Source of the DNA: G963665925 sp963676345
GTDB taxonomy: Bacteria > Bacillota > Clostridia > Peptostreptococcales > Acidaminobacteraceae
Length of the DNA: 64,000 nucleotides
Assembly: GCA_963676345.2 (NCBI GenBank)
Contig: CAXXTS010000003.1
Span: 62,001-126,000, forward strand
Reading direction: 5' to 3'
In this document: positions 8,269 through 17,769 of the stretch, piece by piece
How positions within the stretch are numbered: position 1 is the first letter of the stretch
Layout: each line of letters begins with the position of its first letter
The notes under the pieces: model-generated
Told to the model about the DNA's origin: nothing
The model's database searches: none
What the model saw: only the letters and a program-made list of their open reading frames with translations
Program-made: the position numbers and the translations under genes

Positions 8269-9776
8269 TACATCTTCACCCCTTCGCCAATAAGACTCTC
8301 ATGTGTATCATTGCCGCGCAGCGTTTTGAAGAAGACTGCACCAAGTACAATGAGAACCAGTGTGCCACCACCGTAAACGGAGAGTGCTTTAATGGAGTAG
8401 CCCTCATAGCCTTTAGCGAAATCCGTGTAAGTGTTGAATACGAACATCACTGTTAGAAGTCCAGGTGTCATGTATTTTAGTGTGAAGTTCCACCAAGTGC
8501 CGACCGCAAAATCAGACATGCGGTTTGCGTATTGGCGTACTTCTTCGAGGTTAAAGAACCATGCAATAAAGATGATTTCAATAAGACCTGAAATAGCAAT
8601 TGCGTATGTGTTAATAAAGTGATCGACAATATCTAGAATGTATAGACCAGCGCCTGATACGAAGATAAGAGATACGATAAATCCAACGATTGTAATTGTA
8701 GTCAATGTTGCGCCACGCTTAAATCCAAATTTGTCTGTAATACTGGATACCAGTACTTCCATGATAGACATGCTCGAGCTCAAACCTGCAAAGATCAGGC
8801 AGAGGAAGAAGAGCGCGCCCATAAAGCCGTTTGCTCCAGGCAGTGCGTTAATGGCCTGCGGAAAAACGATAAAGGCAAGTCCGATACCGCCAGCAGAAAC
8901 CTCTGATACAGCAACACCCTGTTGTGCAGCCATGTAGCCTAAAACTGAGAATACTGCAATACCAGAAAGAATACTGAATGAACAGTTTCCAAGACCTGTT
9001 AGGAAGGCATTATTTACGATGTCTGTCTTTTCAGGCAGATATGAAGCATAGGTAATCATGATGCCAAAGCATATACTTAACGAGTAGAAAATTTGACCAT
9101 ATGCTGCAATCCAAACGGTTGGATCCTTAAGCGCACCGAAGTTTGGCTTGAAGAAGTAGTCAAGACCCTGCATAGCGCCATCCAGAGTGATTCCACGAAA
9201 AGCCACAATAAATAGGCAAAGAATCAGCAGTGGCATAAAAATCTTGTTGGCCTTTTCAATACCTGCCTTAATGCCGCCCATTAGGACAATATAGTTAATG
9301 CCCCATACAAGTGCAAGCGCAACAAGCATTTTTGTGTTTAGGCCGCCAATGACGAAAGGGCCGTCTGTGATATGCAGGAATTCACTGAAGAAGAAGCCCT
9401 GTGTATCTGTCCCCCAAGCGGAAGTGAATGCATAGCCTAGGTAGTTGATTGTCCACCCGATAATTGCAATATAATAAACGGTAATACCAAACGAAATTAA
9501 GGTTTGTCCCCAACCAAGAAGTTCCATTTTCTTACTGATACGTCCAAAACAACCTGGTGCAGATGTCTTGATTTTGTGTGCAACTGCAAATTCTAGAATT
9601 AGAATTGGAATACCTGCAGTAAGCAGCGCGAATAGATAGGGGATTAGAAATGCGCCACCGCCGTTGCTAGATGCAACATAGGGGAAACGCCAGATGTTGC
9701 CTAAACCGATTGCGGACCCAATGGCCGCAAGAATAAAGCCCATGCGTGAGCCCCATTGACCTCTTTCATTACTCAT
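8268..9776 (-). CDS. Sodium-dependent amino acid transporter, NSS/SNF family (MetP-like)
   Basis: A 502-residue membrane protein with about twelve helices. The N-terminus reads GQWGSRMGFILAAIGSAIGL then GNIWRFPYV, the diagnostic NSS helix 1 that binds Na+ and substrate in an unwound segment; GQIFYSLSICFG near residue 230 is helix 6. It imports an amino acid together with sodium. The small MetS-like gene downstream points to methionine or alanine/branched amino acids as substrate. It is transcribed from a good minus-strand promoter at 9959-9987 through a structured leader of about 175 nt. The start is supported by AAGGAG eight bases upstream. Confidence 0.92.
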   Translation of the reverse strand: MSNERGQWGSRMGFILAAIGSAIGLGNIWRFPYVASSNGGGAFLIPYLFALLTAGIPILILEFAVAHKIKTSAPGCFGRISKKMELLGWGQTLISFGITVYYIAIIGWTINYLGYAFTSAWGTDTQGFFFSEFLHITDGPFVIGGLNTKMLVALALVWGINYIVLMGGIKAGIEKANKIFMPLLILCLFIVAFRGITLDGAMQGLDYFFKPNFGALKDPTVWIAAYGQIFYSLSICFGIMITYASYLPEKTDIVNNAFLTGLGNCSFSILSGIAVFSVLGYMAAQQGVAVSEVSAGGIGLAFIVFPQAINALPGANGFMGALFFLCLIFAGLSSSMSIMEVLVSSITDKFGFKRGATLTTITIVGFIVSLIFVSGAGLYILDIVDHFINTYAIAISGLIEIIFIAWFFNLEEVRQYANRMSDFAVGTWWNFTLKYMTPGLLTVMFVFNTYTDFAKGYEGYSIKALSVYGGGTLVLIVLGAVFFKTLRGNDTHESLIGEGVKM

Positions 9777-9811
9777 TTTGATTTCTCCTTATTCATTCCT
9801 CATTCTTAGGC

Positions 9812-9830
9812 TAGATACAATATGTATCTA
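9812..9830. promoter_or_regulatory. Perfect 8-3-8 palindrome in transporter leader
   Basis: TAGATACA-ATA-TGTATCTA is a perfect inverted repeat about 36 nt before the transporter start codon and well downstream of its promoter. It could be an operator or part of an RNA fold; no family is assigned. Confidence 0.45.
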
Positions 9831-9958
9831 TTTCCCTTTTTATTGCGGTCTCTACAGTGTTAGAAACTGTGAAATTTATAAACGAGTATGCCGCATTTTA
9901 TAATTAGTCACCATGTCACAGACGTATGTCTGTCCTCTCTGGACAAGGCGCTCTAATT

Positions 9959-9987
9959 ATATTAGTGGAATATTACAAGAATGTAAA
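9959..9987 (-). promoter_or_regulatory. Sigma-A-type promoter of the NSS transporter operon
   Basis: Read on the minus strand: TTTACA (complement of 9982-9987), a 17-bp spacer, then TAATAT (complement of 9959-9964). Transcription would start near 9952, leaving a 175-nt leader with small hairpins (TGTCC-AGAGA-GGACA; ACAGAC-ATAC-GTCTGT). I see no known riboswitch or T-box signature in that leader. The rest of the 316-bp gap to 10092 shows nothing else. Confidence 0.55.
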
Positions 9988-10092
9988 CACTTAATACAAA
10001 ATTTATTGAATATTTACGCAAAATTTAAAAGAGAAACATATTATTAAGGTCTTACCCAAAAATGTGGAATTATCTACAAGGAGAAAGGCAGC

Positions 10093-10500
10093 TTATCGTA
10101 GCATTTTTATACTTCCAGTAAGCTTATTGATCTTCTTTTTAGGGCCATAGAGGCAGAGTCCAAGATAGCTGATGTCTTCCTGGACCGTTTCAGATAGCTT
10201 TTGTGCATAGTCCTCATAATGGTGAGACTTCTGTGCGACATCGCTAAATCCTATGAGTTTTACGGCTTCATCTGGTTTCGCAATGAGTTGATCATGTAGT
10301 GTTTTGAGGTCTGTGGCATTTAATGCAAGAACTGGAATGGGAATATTGGTGATACCCTCGTGGGTGCATCCGCTCCCATCGACGATTTTATTTCCAATAA
10401 GGCCTTCCTTTACAGAGGCAAGGCTGATACCGAGTGCTGCAGTAGTATTCGCAATGATACCTTGAGGTAAATCCTGGTTTACAACCATAACACATTTCAT
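10093..10500 (-). CDS. DUF2000 family protein
   Basis: A 135-residue cytosolic protein that begins MKCVMVVNQDLPQGIIANTT, followed by ALGISLA and a DGSGCTHEGI motif; this pattern belongs to the DUF2000 family, whose fold resembles peptidyl-tRNA hydrolase PTH2. Biochemical function is unknown. Its ATG overlaps the stop of the AraC regulator gene (TAATG), so the two are coupled and probably work together, for example as regulator and target. No downstream terminator is obvious. Confidence 0.75.
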   Translation of the reverse strand: MKCVMVVNQDLPQGIIANTTAALGISLASVKEGLIGNKIVDGSGCTHEGITNIPIPVLALNATDLKTLHDQLIAKPDEAVKLIGFSDVAQKSHHYEDYAQKLSETVQEDISYLGLCLYGPKKKINKLTGSIKMLR

Positions 10501-11309
10501 TAGGTGTCCTTTCCTGATTTTGAGTCATTAATGGATTTTAAGTAATAGTTGGGCGTCATGCCCGTGGATTTTTTGAATTCGCGCGTGAAGTGCGCTTGAT
10601 CGTAAAATCCGGCGTCTAGCGCAATATCTGAGAGGGTGGTCTGTTTTTTCATTAGCCGCTTAGAATAATCGACTTTGAGCTGGAGCTGGTAGGCGCTCGG
10701 TGTGCAATTATATGAAGCTTTAAAGCGTCTAATGAGTTTAAAGCGGTCAATATTAAATAAGTTTTCCAGTTTTTCAAGGCGAATGTCTTCTAAAAAGTGT
10801 TCTCCTATATACTGATGGATAGAAGCGATATTCTTACTGATTTCCTTTTCGAGTTTCAGTTCAATCGATTCGACAATCATGTTAAGACAATCAATAATTT
10901 GAACCTCTTCGCTAAAGGGATCATTTTCACTTTGGAGTGCCTGTGACAGGTTTTTTATCAGGGCATATTCATTTTTTGAGAGTTTGGAGATCCCGATTTG
11001 CATGTTAGGACTCAGTGTTTTCATGAGACCATCCTTGTAAGCATTATCCAGATAAATCATGGTAAAAGCCCAATTGTTAATATCGACAGGCTGACAGTTA
11101 TGGACAACGTAAGGCATAATAATGATTGCTTCACCTTCTTTAAAGTGGTAATCCTGCCCATCGATTGTTAAAACCGTTTCCCCGCGTTCAATAACACCAA
11201 TTGAAAGCTCGGAGTGGAGGTGGGGTTTATAGGCGTGTGTATGTACATCACCTGTTTTCACTTCAAGAACATCGTAGAACCTTGCAGTCGTGGGTTTTTT
11301 ATGGACCAT
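10500..11309 (-). CDS. AraC-family transcriptional regulator with cupin sensor
   Basis: A 269-residue regulator. Residues 15-100 form a cupin-like ligand domain (HTHAYKPHLHSELSIGVIERG with GEAIIIMPYVVHNCQP), and residues 165-262 form the double helix-turn-helix of AraC proteins, including SDIALDAGFYDQAHFTREFK and TGMTPNYYLKS. I choose the ATG at 11309 because AGGAGGAG lies directly upstream; an earlier in-frame ATG at 11354 has no site. It is divergent from the YitT/YczE-like gene at 11565 and coupled to the DUF2000 gene. Likely it controls one or both neighbours in response to a small molecule. Confidence 0.87.
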   Translation of the reverse strand: MVHKKPTTARFYDVLEVKTGDVHTHAYKPHLHSELSIGVIERGETVLTIDGQDYHFKEGEAIIIMPYVVHNCQPVDINNWAFTMIYLDNAYKDGLMKTLSPNMQIGISKLSKNEYALIKNLSQALQSENDPFSEEVQIIDCLNMIVESIELKLEKEISKNIASIHQYIGEHFLEDIRLEKLENLFNIDRFKLIRRFKASYNCTPSAYQLQLKVDYSKRLMKKQTTLSDIALDAGFYDQAHFTREFKKSTGMTPNYYLKSINDSKSGKDT

Positions 11310-11564
11310 AATCTCCTCCTGAGCCCTTTTTAGTCGCCAGCTTATAATAATCATAGTTTATTGTATATTCTTTTTATTGTATAGAATTGCAGTCCAAGTT
11401 TTCAGAAAATATAATCATACGGTTTGATGATGTATTCAGTACTTATATCTCACTTATCATATCTACAGATTTATACTAGCATCAACTTTATATTGTAGTT
11501 TCCAGTGCATTTCTATACTATTATATGAATAAGAAAAGAAGCCATGTGGAAAGGAATCGAAAAC

Positions 11565-12218
11565 ATGACGAACTCAGGTAAATTGCTAAAATCATATATT
11601 TTTTATATTGTGTCCGCACTTGGGGTGAGTTTAACCATCAAGGCCAATGTGGGTGTGAGTTGTTTTAACAGTATGAGCCTAGCGGTATCGAGTGCTCTAA
11701 ATATGAAGGTGGGGACCATAACCATGATGGCCCATTTAGTTTTTCTATTGGCATATATGTACCTGACCCGATTTAAAGAGAAAAAGAAGTATGTCATTCA
11801 AACTTTATCACTGCTTATGTTTGGTACCTGTATTAACTTTTTCACTTATACAGTGTTTGGCAGTCTTGCGATAGACTCCTATTTAATGAGAATCGTGCTG
11901 GTAACTATAGGAACCCTTGTGACAGCCATTGGCGCTGGAGTCATCGTGAGTTATGATACCATTACCTTCCCCGTGGAAGGGGTTTGCTTGGTGTTGTCAC
12001 AGCGCACCAAGTACTCTTTAACCCGCCTGCGCTATGGTGTTGACGTGTTTGCCATTGCGCTTTCTCTGGGTATGACCTTGCTCTTTTCTCTTGATTTGTT
12101 TATACGGGAAGGCACCATAATCAGTATGGTTCTCTTTTCATTCACGATTGGACAGGTCAAACACTGGTACTCAAAAAAAGCAGACATTGAAGAAAAAAGT
12201 GTGTCTAGTGCTGTCTAA
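11565..12218 (+). CDS. YczE/YyaS/YitT-type integral membrane protein
   Basis: A 217-residue protein with about five transmembrane helices. The N-terminal pattern (YIVSALGVSLTIKANVGVSC) and the repeat-like glycine-rich helix TLVTAIGAGVIVSYDTITFP match the YczE/YitT group of putative permeases of unknown substrate. I use ATG 11565, nine bases after GGAAAGGA; an ATG at 11544 has a poorer site. It is divergent from the AraC/DUF2000 pair and may be their target. Function unknown. Confidence 0.7.
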   Translation: MTNSGKLLKSYIFYIVSALGVSLTIKANVGVSCFNSMSLAVSSALNMKVGTITMMAHLVFLLAYMYLTRFKEKKKYVIQTLSLLMFGTCINFFTYTVFGSLAIDSYLMRIVLVTIGTLVTAIGAGVIVSYDTITFPVEGVCLVLSQRTKYSLTRLRYGVDVFAIALSLGMTLLFSLDLFIREGTIISMVLFSFTIGQVKHWYSKKADIEEKSVSSAV

Positions 12219-12310
12219 GGGCTTGACCTGAAGTGCACTCTAAGTGATAGAGTGATTTTAGGTAAGAGACTATGCGAAAGTACGAATCAGAAGGAGAAGG
12301 GAAACCAAAT

Positions 12311-13462
12311 ATGTTGTACAGGAAATTTGGAAAGACAAATGAAGATGTATCTTTACTTGGATTTGGATGTATGCGATTGCCGGTAGTCGGTGGGGTTTCC
12401 ACTCAAATCGATGATGATAAAGCCATTGCAATGGTCCGTCATGCAATCGATCAAGGGGTCAATTACATCGACACAGCCTATCCCTATCATGGAAGTGGCT
12501 TTGGTAAGGGTGGGGAAAGCGAGCCATTTGTTGCAAGAGCCTTAAAGGATGGTTACAGAGAAAAAGTCAATATTGCGACAAAGCTGCCATCGTGGCTATG
12601 TCATTCGCAGGCCGATATGGAACGTCTGCTGAATGAACAGCTGAAACGGCTTGAAACTGAAACCATAGATTTCTATCTGGTTCATGCACTTAATAAAACC
12701 ACATGGGACAAACTCAGTGCCCTTGGAATTGGTGCATTTCTAGACAAGGCTATAGCATCAGGCAAGATTCGTTATGCAGGGTTTTCATTTCATGATAATG
12801 AAGATACCTTTATGGAAATTGTTGACGGCTATGACTGGTCCTTCTGTCAAATTCAGTACAATTACTTAGATGAACACTATCAAGCTGGCAAGAAGGGGCT
12901 TGAGTATGCTGCTGAAAAAGGGCTTGGAATTGCAATTATGGAACCCCTTCGCGGCGGTAGCCTTGCTCAGGAAATGCCAGCTGAAATTAAAGAGGCTTGG
13001 GGGAGAGCACCGCTTGAGCGTACACCTGTAGAGTGGGCACTTAGATGGGTGATGAATCATCCGGAGGTATCAGTCGTGCTGAGTGGTATGTCTGAAATGG
13101 CACACGTTACAGAAAACCTTAAAACAGCTTCGGAGGGAGAGGCGCTTTCGCTGAGTACTCAGGAGCTAGAACTGATTGATTATGCAAAAGAGGTTTTTAA
13201 CAGTAAAATGAAAATCAACTGTACAGGCTGTAGGTACTGCATGCCGTGTCCTGTTGGTGTAGATATTCCGCAAAACTTTGGCTTATATAACAATGCATAT
13301 CTGTTTGATAGTCTTGGAATATTCCAGGCGCGTTACAGAATGTTCTTACCTGATGATTCTAAGGCTTCACAGTGCATTGAATGTGGAAAATGTGAATCAC
13401 ATTGTCCACAGAATATCGCAATTCGTGATGAGCTTAAAAACGTTGCCCGTGTGTTGGGGTGA
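12311..13462 (+). CDS. Aldo/keto reductase with C-terminal 4Fe-4S domain
   Basis: A 383-residue cytosolic oxidoreductase. The first 280 residues form the AKR TIM barrel, with DTAYPYHG (catalytic Asp and Tyr), the lysine in IATKLP and the histidine in FYLVHALNK. The C-terminus adds two cysteine clusters, CTGCRYCMPCPVGVDIP and CIECGKCESHCPQNI, which suit two 4Fe-4S clusters. This fused form is common in clostridia, and electron bifurcation or ferredoxin coupling is possible but unproven. ATG 12311 follows AAGGAGAAGGG; an upstream ATG at 12272 would add 13 poorly conserved residues. Confidence 0.88.
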   Translation: MLYRKFGKTNEDVSLLGFGCMRLPVVGGVSTQIDDDKAIAMVRHAIDQGVNYIDTAYPYHGSGFGKGGESEPFVARALKDGYREKVNIATKLPSWLCHSQADMERLLNEQLKRLETETIDFYLVHALNKTTWDKLSALGIGAFLDKAIASGKIRYAGFSFHDNEDTFMEIVDGYDWSFCQIQYNYLDEHYQAGKKGLEYAAEKGLGIAIMEPLRGGSLAQEMPAEIKEAWGRAPLERTPVEWALRWVMNHPEVSVVLSGMSEMAHVTENLKTASEGEALSLSTQELELIDYAKEVFNSKMKINCTGCRYCMPCPVGVDIPQNFGLYNNAYLFDSLGIFQARYRMFLPDDSKASQCIECGKCESHCPQNIAIRDELKNVARVLG

Positions 13463-13525
13463 TGGTGTTTAAATTGTTGAATACACGGAAGGCGTCATAG
13501 TCGATTTTTTCAACATTAAAATTAC

Positions 13526-13573
13526 AAAGAGCATCTGTCCCGTCATGTAATCGGGAACAGATGCTCTTTATAT
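13526..13573. terminator. Bidirectional intrinsic terminator
   Basis: AAAGAGCATCTGT at 13526-13538 pairs with 13557-13569, with an extra CCCG/CGGG inner helix and one bulge, then an AT-rich tail. It separates the convergent aldo/keto reductase and M20 amidase genes. Confidence 0.8.
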
Positions 13574-13593
13574 TATACAAGGAAGCGTTTTTA

Positions 13594-14796
13594 TTAAGCG
13601 GTTGTGTGTATGCTTGGAATGCTTGTATCGCTGAGTGAAACACCTTCAATGTTTAAAATGGTTCCTGTGATGAGCATAATGCGATCAAGTGCATCATCGA
13701 TCCGTGCATATTCCCGGTTGGTATGATTCCATTCGCCGGGAATGCCCATACTGCATAGACAAGGAATGCCTGCAATGGTTAAAAAAGATGCGTCAGAAGA
13801 CCCTCCGAGTTTGGTCTGCTCTGTCTTGCCTAGCCCGCATTCAATCGAGGTGTTTTCAGCTATCGTGTAGAGTTTTTGGTTCAGTGTGTCCATAAAGGAT
13901 GGAAAGCCTTCTAGGAAGTCAGACTCCGTACGCGCACCACATATGTGCGGTGTATTACAGAGTGCATCTAAATCACCTATGATGGCTTCACGGAGGTGTT
14001 CGCCATAGTAGCGAATGTCAATTTTGGCTTCTGCGTAATCAGGAATGGCATTAACAATTTCGCCACCTCTTACAATGCCCGCGCTGAAAGTTACATTGTC
14101 ATATTTGCCATTGAGGGCATTAACTGCGGTCAGAATGTGTGCGAGTTCATAAATGGCATTAACACCATCATGGAAGTTGGCACCAGCATGTGCTGAAACG
14201 CCGTGCACTTTGAAGGTATACTCCATACGTCCTTTTCGCGCTGTGGTAATTTTATTGTCAAGAAGCCCTGTTTCCATGTTGAAGGCACACTTGTAACCGT
14301 GGGCTTCTTCTTGCATGTGCTTGGCACATTCTGAAAACTGGTGTCCGTGTTCTTCGTCACCGGAAATAATAATCTTGATAGGATGCTTGTAGTCCATATA
14401 TTGCAGCAGTTCTACTATATAGAATATGAGGTTAATGCCGCCCTTCATATCAAGGACGCCCGGGCCGTAAACCAAGCCATCTTTGACTCGAAAAGGATGT
14501 TCTTCAAGGTAACCTGTTTTAAAGACAGTGTCCATGTGTCCAGTTAGAATGATGCCCTCCGAAGGAGCGCCTTCGCCCCACTCAGCAATAAGCAGCGGGC
14601 CACTTTTTTCATAAATATATTCTTTTGTCTTAAATCCCATAGCTTCAAATTTATCTTTCAGATGTGTACTGAGGGTTCTTACAGCAGCAGGATCATGGGT
14701 ATAGCTTTCAATTTCAACGAGTTCTTTCCATGAGTCCAGAATACGTTCCTTTGTTATGCCACATGCATCTATTGATTTTGAAATGCGATTTTTCAT
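13594..14796 (-). CDS. M20 family metallopeptidase (carboxypeptidase G2/ArgE-like amidase)
   Basis: A 400-residue di-zinc hydrolase. The family ligands and catalytic residues are present: TGHMDTV near residue 85, VLDMKGG near residue 116, the catalytic Glu pair in ISGDEEHGH near residue 150, METG near residue 174, and a distal HTNREYARID. A dimerisation lid domain with VHGVSAHAG lies between. It would remove an acyl or glutamyl group from an amino acid derivative. It is the first gene on the minus side of island A, next to a regulator and across from the racemase operon, so it is a good candidate for the final N-deacylation step. AAGGAGGTCG precedes the start. Substrate is not determined. Confidence 0.87.
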   Translation of the reverse strand: MKNRISKSIDACGITKERILDSWKELVEIESYTHDPAAVRTLSTHLKDKFEAMGFKTKEYIYEKSGPLLIAEWGEGAPSEGIILTGHMDTVFKTGYLEEHPFRVKDGLVYGPGVLDMKGGINLIFYIVELLQYMDYKHPIKIIISGDEEHGHQFSECAKHMQEEAHGYKCAFNMETGLLDNKITTARKGRMEYTFKVHGVSAHAGANFHDGVNAIYELAHILTAVNALNGKYDNVTFSAGIVRGGEIVNAIPDYAEAKIDIRYYGEHLREAIIGDLDALCNTPHICGARTESDFLEGFPSFMDTLNQKLYTIAENTSIECGLGKTEQTKLGGSSDASFLTIAGIPCLCSMGIPGEWNHTNREYARIDDALDRIMLITGTILNIEGVSLSDTSIPSIHTTA

Positions 14797-14867
14797 TCCA
14801 ACGACCTCCTTTTGTCAATCCAAGTATAGGAAAGATTAATCAGGTGTAAAAGGGTCTATAATTTGTC

Positions 14868-16220
14868 CTAAAATGATTTGGGTGAAATTTTTGGGGGCTT
14901 TAGCCGAATTTCGTAAACATCACTTGGCCGACCAGATTTCCCAGTGAGGTTCTTGCCAACATAGAAGGCCAGCTTGTTATTTTCGAGCTTGAGCAGGAGT
15001 CGGTTGGCGCTCCGCTGAGACAAGTTTAGTTTTTTGGATAGCTCAGGCGAGGTGAAGTGATTCTTCTTTTGCTTCTCCATCAAGCTGTAAAGCGCATATA
15101 GCAAGGTTTGCGAAATGCCTACATTTTTTGCAATGATTTCGAAACAGTTTTCGTCAAAGCGGTGGTCTGTGGACTCTGACTTGTCAAGGAAGTGAAATGG
15201 GCCAATGACTTCGTTCATTTTGGGGACAACATAGACCATGTTTTTATCTTGGTGGGAGAACTTCTCCATTGCAGTTAGAGCATTAAATTTAGCTTCCATA
15301 GGGTGGAAACCATAGCCAATACCAACATTGATATCACAATTTGTATTGGCAAGAATTGAGTTCATCAGATAAAAGCGCTGGTAACTGTCTGTATAATTAA
15401 TCAGATCAGATTTATTAATAAGAACCATAAAGAGGTCAGCAGACTCGCTGATAACCGCTGCATTGGTATTGCGTGAAAAAAAATAGACTTCCTCTGAAAC
15501 TTTGAGTTTTTCGTGTGCATAAAGGTATTCGTCGCGCCGCATATAGGAGTACTCAGGCTTTGGAATGACTTGAATCATCATAATAGCGGTGAGTCCATAT
15601 TTATTCTGATACTCTTCCCATTGCTGTTTCATATGGTTGATGGTTTTTATAATAGCGTCCGTTGAGGGACGTACGTAAACACAGGGAACATTTCTGTATT
15701 GAAGGCTTTCAAAAACTGGTGAAATAGAGGTTAGAGCCCCTGAAACATCTCCAGACTCATAAAGTGCTTGATGTTCATCTGCCAGAATATCTGCATACTC
15801 TTTATTGAATGTTCTGCGCATGATGAAATGAGGCGTCTTGGTATCGCAATCCATATCAAGATCCATCAGAATACTCTTAACTGAGGATTTTGAGTAACTG
15901 TCAATACTGACATTTTTGAAGTCGATTCCTAGAGTCGTTGCTTTTAAAAAAGCAATTTGCAGCGAGGTCCAATCCTTTTTCAAATAGTCACTGACAATGT
16001 TTTGCGGAATTTTGTAGTTGTATATATTATATTGAATTTCACCAGCAAAGAGCAGGCACTCCGTTTTTGGAAGTGCTTTTTCAATTTTTCGCATAGTGGC
16101 TTCCGTATAGTAGTGTTTTTCGTCAAATATGTAGTGGACGGTCAGATCTGGGAACCACTCTTCGATAACTTGTCGAATAATGTGTATTCTAATATTACTG
16201 CCGAGGATGGTTAGTTTCAT
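14868..16220 (-). CDS. Three-domain transcriptional regulator with nucleotidyl-cyclase-like core (paralogue 1)
   Basis: A 450-residue protein of a family that I cannot name. Residues 1-115 look like a Rossmann-type sensor (KLTILGSNIRIHII, then TECLLFAGEIQYNIY). Residues 190-360 contain a mixed alpha/beta domain with DLFMVLINKSDLI and NVGIGYGFHPMEAKFNALTA, closely resembling the strand-glycine-EA-NA element of GTP cyclohydrolase III and GGDEF-type folds. Residues 385-450 form a winged helix (SPELSKKLNLSQRSANRLL) ending in GRPSDVYEIRL. The protein at 55815-57119 has the same three-part layout and endings. It is divergent from the YfcC/racemase operon, which it probably controls. I start at ATG 16220 after a GGGG-containing site; an ORF extension to 16262 is possible. 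Confidence 0.65.
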   Translation of the reverse strand: MKLTILGSNIRIHIIRQVIEEWFPDLTVHYIFDEKHYYTEATMRKIEKALPKTECLLFAGEIQYNIYNYKIPQNIVSDYLKKDWTSLQIAFLKATTLGIDFKNVSIDSYSKSSVKSILMDLDMDCDTKTPHFIMRRTFNKEYADILADEHQALYESGDVSGALTSISPVFESLQYRNVPCVYVRPSTDAIIKTINHMKQQWEEYQNKYGLTAIMMIQVIPKPEYSYMRRDEYLYAHEKLKVSEEVYFFSRNTNAAVISESADLFMVLINKSDLINYTDSYQRFYLMNSILANTNCDINVGIGYGFHPMEAKFNALTAMEKFSHQDKNMVYVVPKMNEVIGPFHFLDKSESTDHRFDENCFEIIAKNVGISQTLLYALYSLMEKQKKNHFTSPELSKKLNLSQRSANRLLLKLENNKLAFYVGKNLTGKSGRPSDVYEIRLKPPKISPKSF

Positions 16221-16353
16221 GGGAAGCCCCTTTCGAGTGTATAAAAATACAGGGTAAATCATTTAGGTCATATTTTAGACAATATTCAGACTTTTTGCAA
16301 TGCTTTATGATGTAAAAAAGCAATTATTCACACATTCTCTTAAGGAGGTTTTT

Positions 16354-17769
16354 ATGGAGGCGAGAGTTAAAAAGAACGGACAGGCACCGGAACCTAAGAA
16401 GGCAAGGTTTAAACTTCCGGACACCTATGTCATTTTGATGATGATTATTATAGGTGCAGCGTTACTGACCTACATCGTGCCAGCGGGGGTTTATGACACG
16501 ATTGAGGGTTCGAGAAATGTTGATCCAAACTCATTTCATTTTGTGGAGCAATCGCCTGTGGGCCTGCTGGGTGCTATGAATGCCATCTCAGAAGGATCCA
16601 TTAAGGCCGGAAAAATTATTTTCTGTGTTCTTTTGGTATCCGGTGCATTTAAAGTCGTAAATGATACGGGGGCTATCGAAGCGGCGATTGATTATTTGTC
16701 AAAACGCATGCAGGATAAAGTCATTTTGCTCATACCAGTTATTATGGTGGCAATGTCGATTCTGGGCTATTTAGGTATTATCGTGAATCAAACCATTGTA
16801 TTTATACCCATTGGTTTAATTATTGCAAGAAAGCTTAAAATGGACCCGGTAGTAGGTCTTTCAATGATGTATCTGGCGACGTACTCAGGGTTTATCGGGT
16901 CGGGGATGTGCCCATTTACCATTATCGTTGCACAGACGATTTCAGGACTGCCTTTATTATCTGGTATTTTGTTCAGAACCATTGTCTTCATTGCCCTTTT
17001 GGTATCTGCCATTGCATACCTCATGCACTATACGCGCAAGGTTATGAACGATCCGTCAAAGTCAGTACTTGGAAGCAAGCAGTTCGACTGGGCGGTGGAC
17101 CTGTCAGAAGACCCAATTACTGAATTTTCAGTGCGTCACAAAGTCATTCTTCTCTTGATTTTCTTAACCTTTGGGACTTACGTCTATGGCGTACTTAATA
17201 TGAAATGGAGCATGAACGAGCTGAGCTCGCTTACGCTCATTCTCGGTATTGCAGCTGGGTTTATCAACAAAATGGGCGTTGATGACATCAGTAAGTCATT
17301 CATCGGCGGATGTCGAATGGCTGTTTATTCAGCCCTGCTCATCGGCTTTGCAACTGCAATTTCTGTTATTTTAACGAAGGGGAATGTCATCCACACCCTC
17401 ATTTATTATGCATCTATGCCACTGGCACACTTGTCCACATATGCTTCTGCGCTCTTTATGTTTGCATTTAACTGGGTCTTTAACTTCTTTGTACCATCGG
17501 GTAGTGGTCAGGCGGCGGTTGTAATGCCAATCCTGGCACCGCTAAGTGATATTATCGGCCTTTCAAAGCAGGTTACCGTTTCTGCCTATAAATACGGCGA
17601 TGGCATCACCAATATGATTATTCCAACATCGGGCACCCTTATGGGCTTTATCGGCCTTGCAAGAATACCATATCAGAAATGGTTGAAGTTTATCCTTCCG
17701 CTGGTTGGCATCTGGACATCTATAGCAGCAGTATCACTGCTCGTTGGCGTTGCAATCGGATGGCAATAA
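16354..17769 (+). CDS. YfcC-family transporter (basic amino acid/C4-dicarboxylate carrier superfamily)
   Basis: A 471-residue inner-membrane carrier with about twelve helices. The opening DTYVILMMIIIGAALLTYIV then PAGVYDT and the late FFVPSGSGQAAVVMPILAP motif are characteristic of the YfcC/ArsB-NhaD-type families; the second is the hairpin substrate motif. It is the first gene of a four-gene plus-strand operon with two racemase-like enzymes and a CoA transferase. The start is set by TAAGGAGG seven bases upstream. It most likely brings in the N-acylated or D-amino acid substrate handled by its neighbours. It is a paralogue of the carrier at 46869-48299. Confidence 0.87.
   Translation: MEARVKKNGQAPEPKKARFKLPDTYVILMMIIIGAALLTYIVPAGVYDTIEGSRNVDPNSFHFVEQSPVGLLGAMNAISEGSIKAGKIIFCVLLVSGAFKVVNDTGAIEAAIDYLSKRMQDKVILLIPVIMVAMSILGYLGIIVNQTIVFIPIGLIIARKLKMDPVVGLSMMYLATYSGFIGSGMCPFTIIVAQTISGLPLLSGILFRTIVFIALLVSAIAYLMHYTRKVMNDPSKSVLGSKQFDWAVDLSEDPITEFSVRHKVILLLIFLTFGTYVYGVLNMKWSMNELSSLTLILGIAAGFINKMGVDDISKSFIGGCRMAVYSALLIGFATAISVILTKGNVIHTLIYYASMPLAHLSTYASALFMFAFNWVFNFFVPSGSGQAAVVMPILAPLSDIIGLSKQVTVSAYKYGDGITNMIIPTSGTLMGFIGLARIPYQKWLKFILPLVGIWTSIAAVSLLVGVAIGWQ

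Noticed and set aside
9777..10092. T-box, glycine or SAM riboswitch before the NSS transporter
   Set aside because: No AGGGTGGNACCGCG antiterminator and no recognisable core of these classes could be found, only small generic hairpins.
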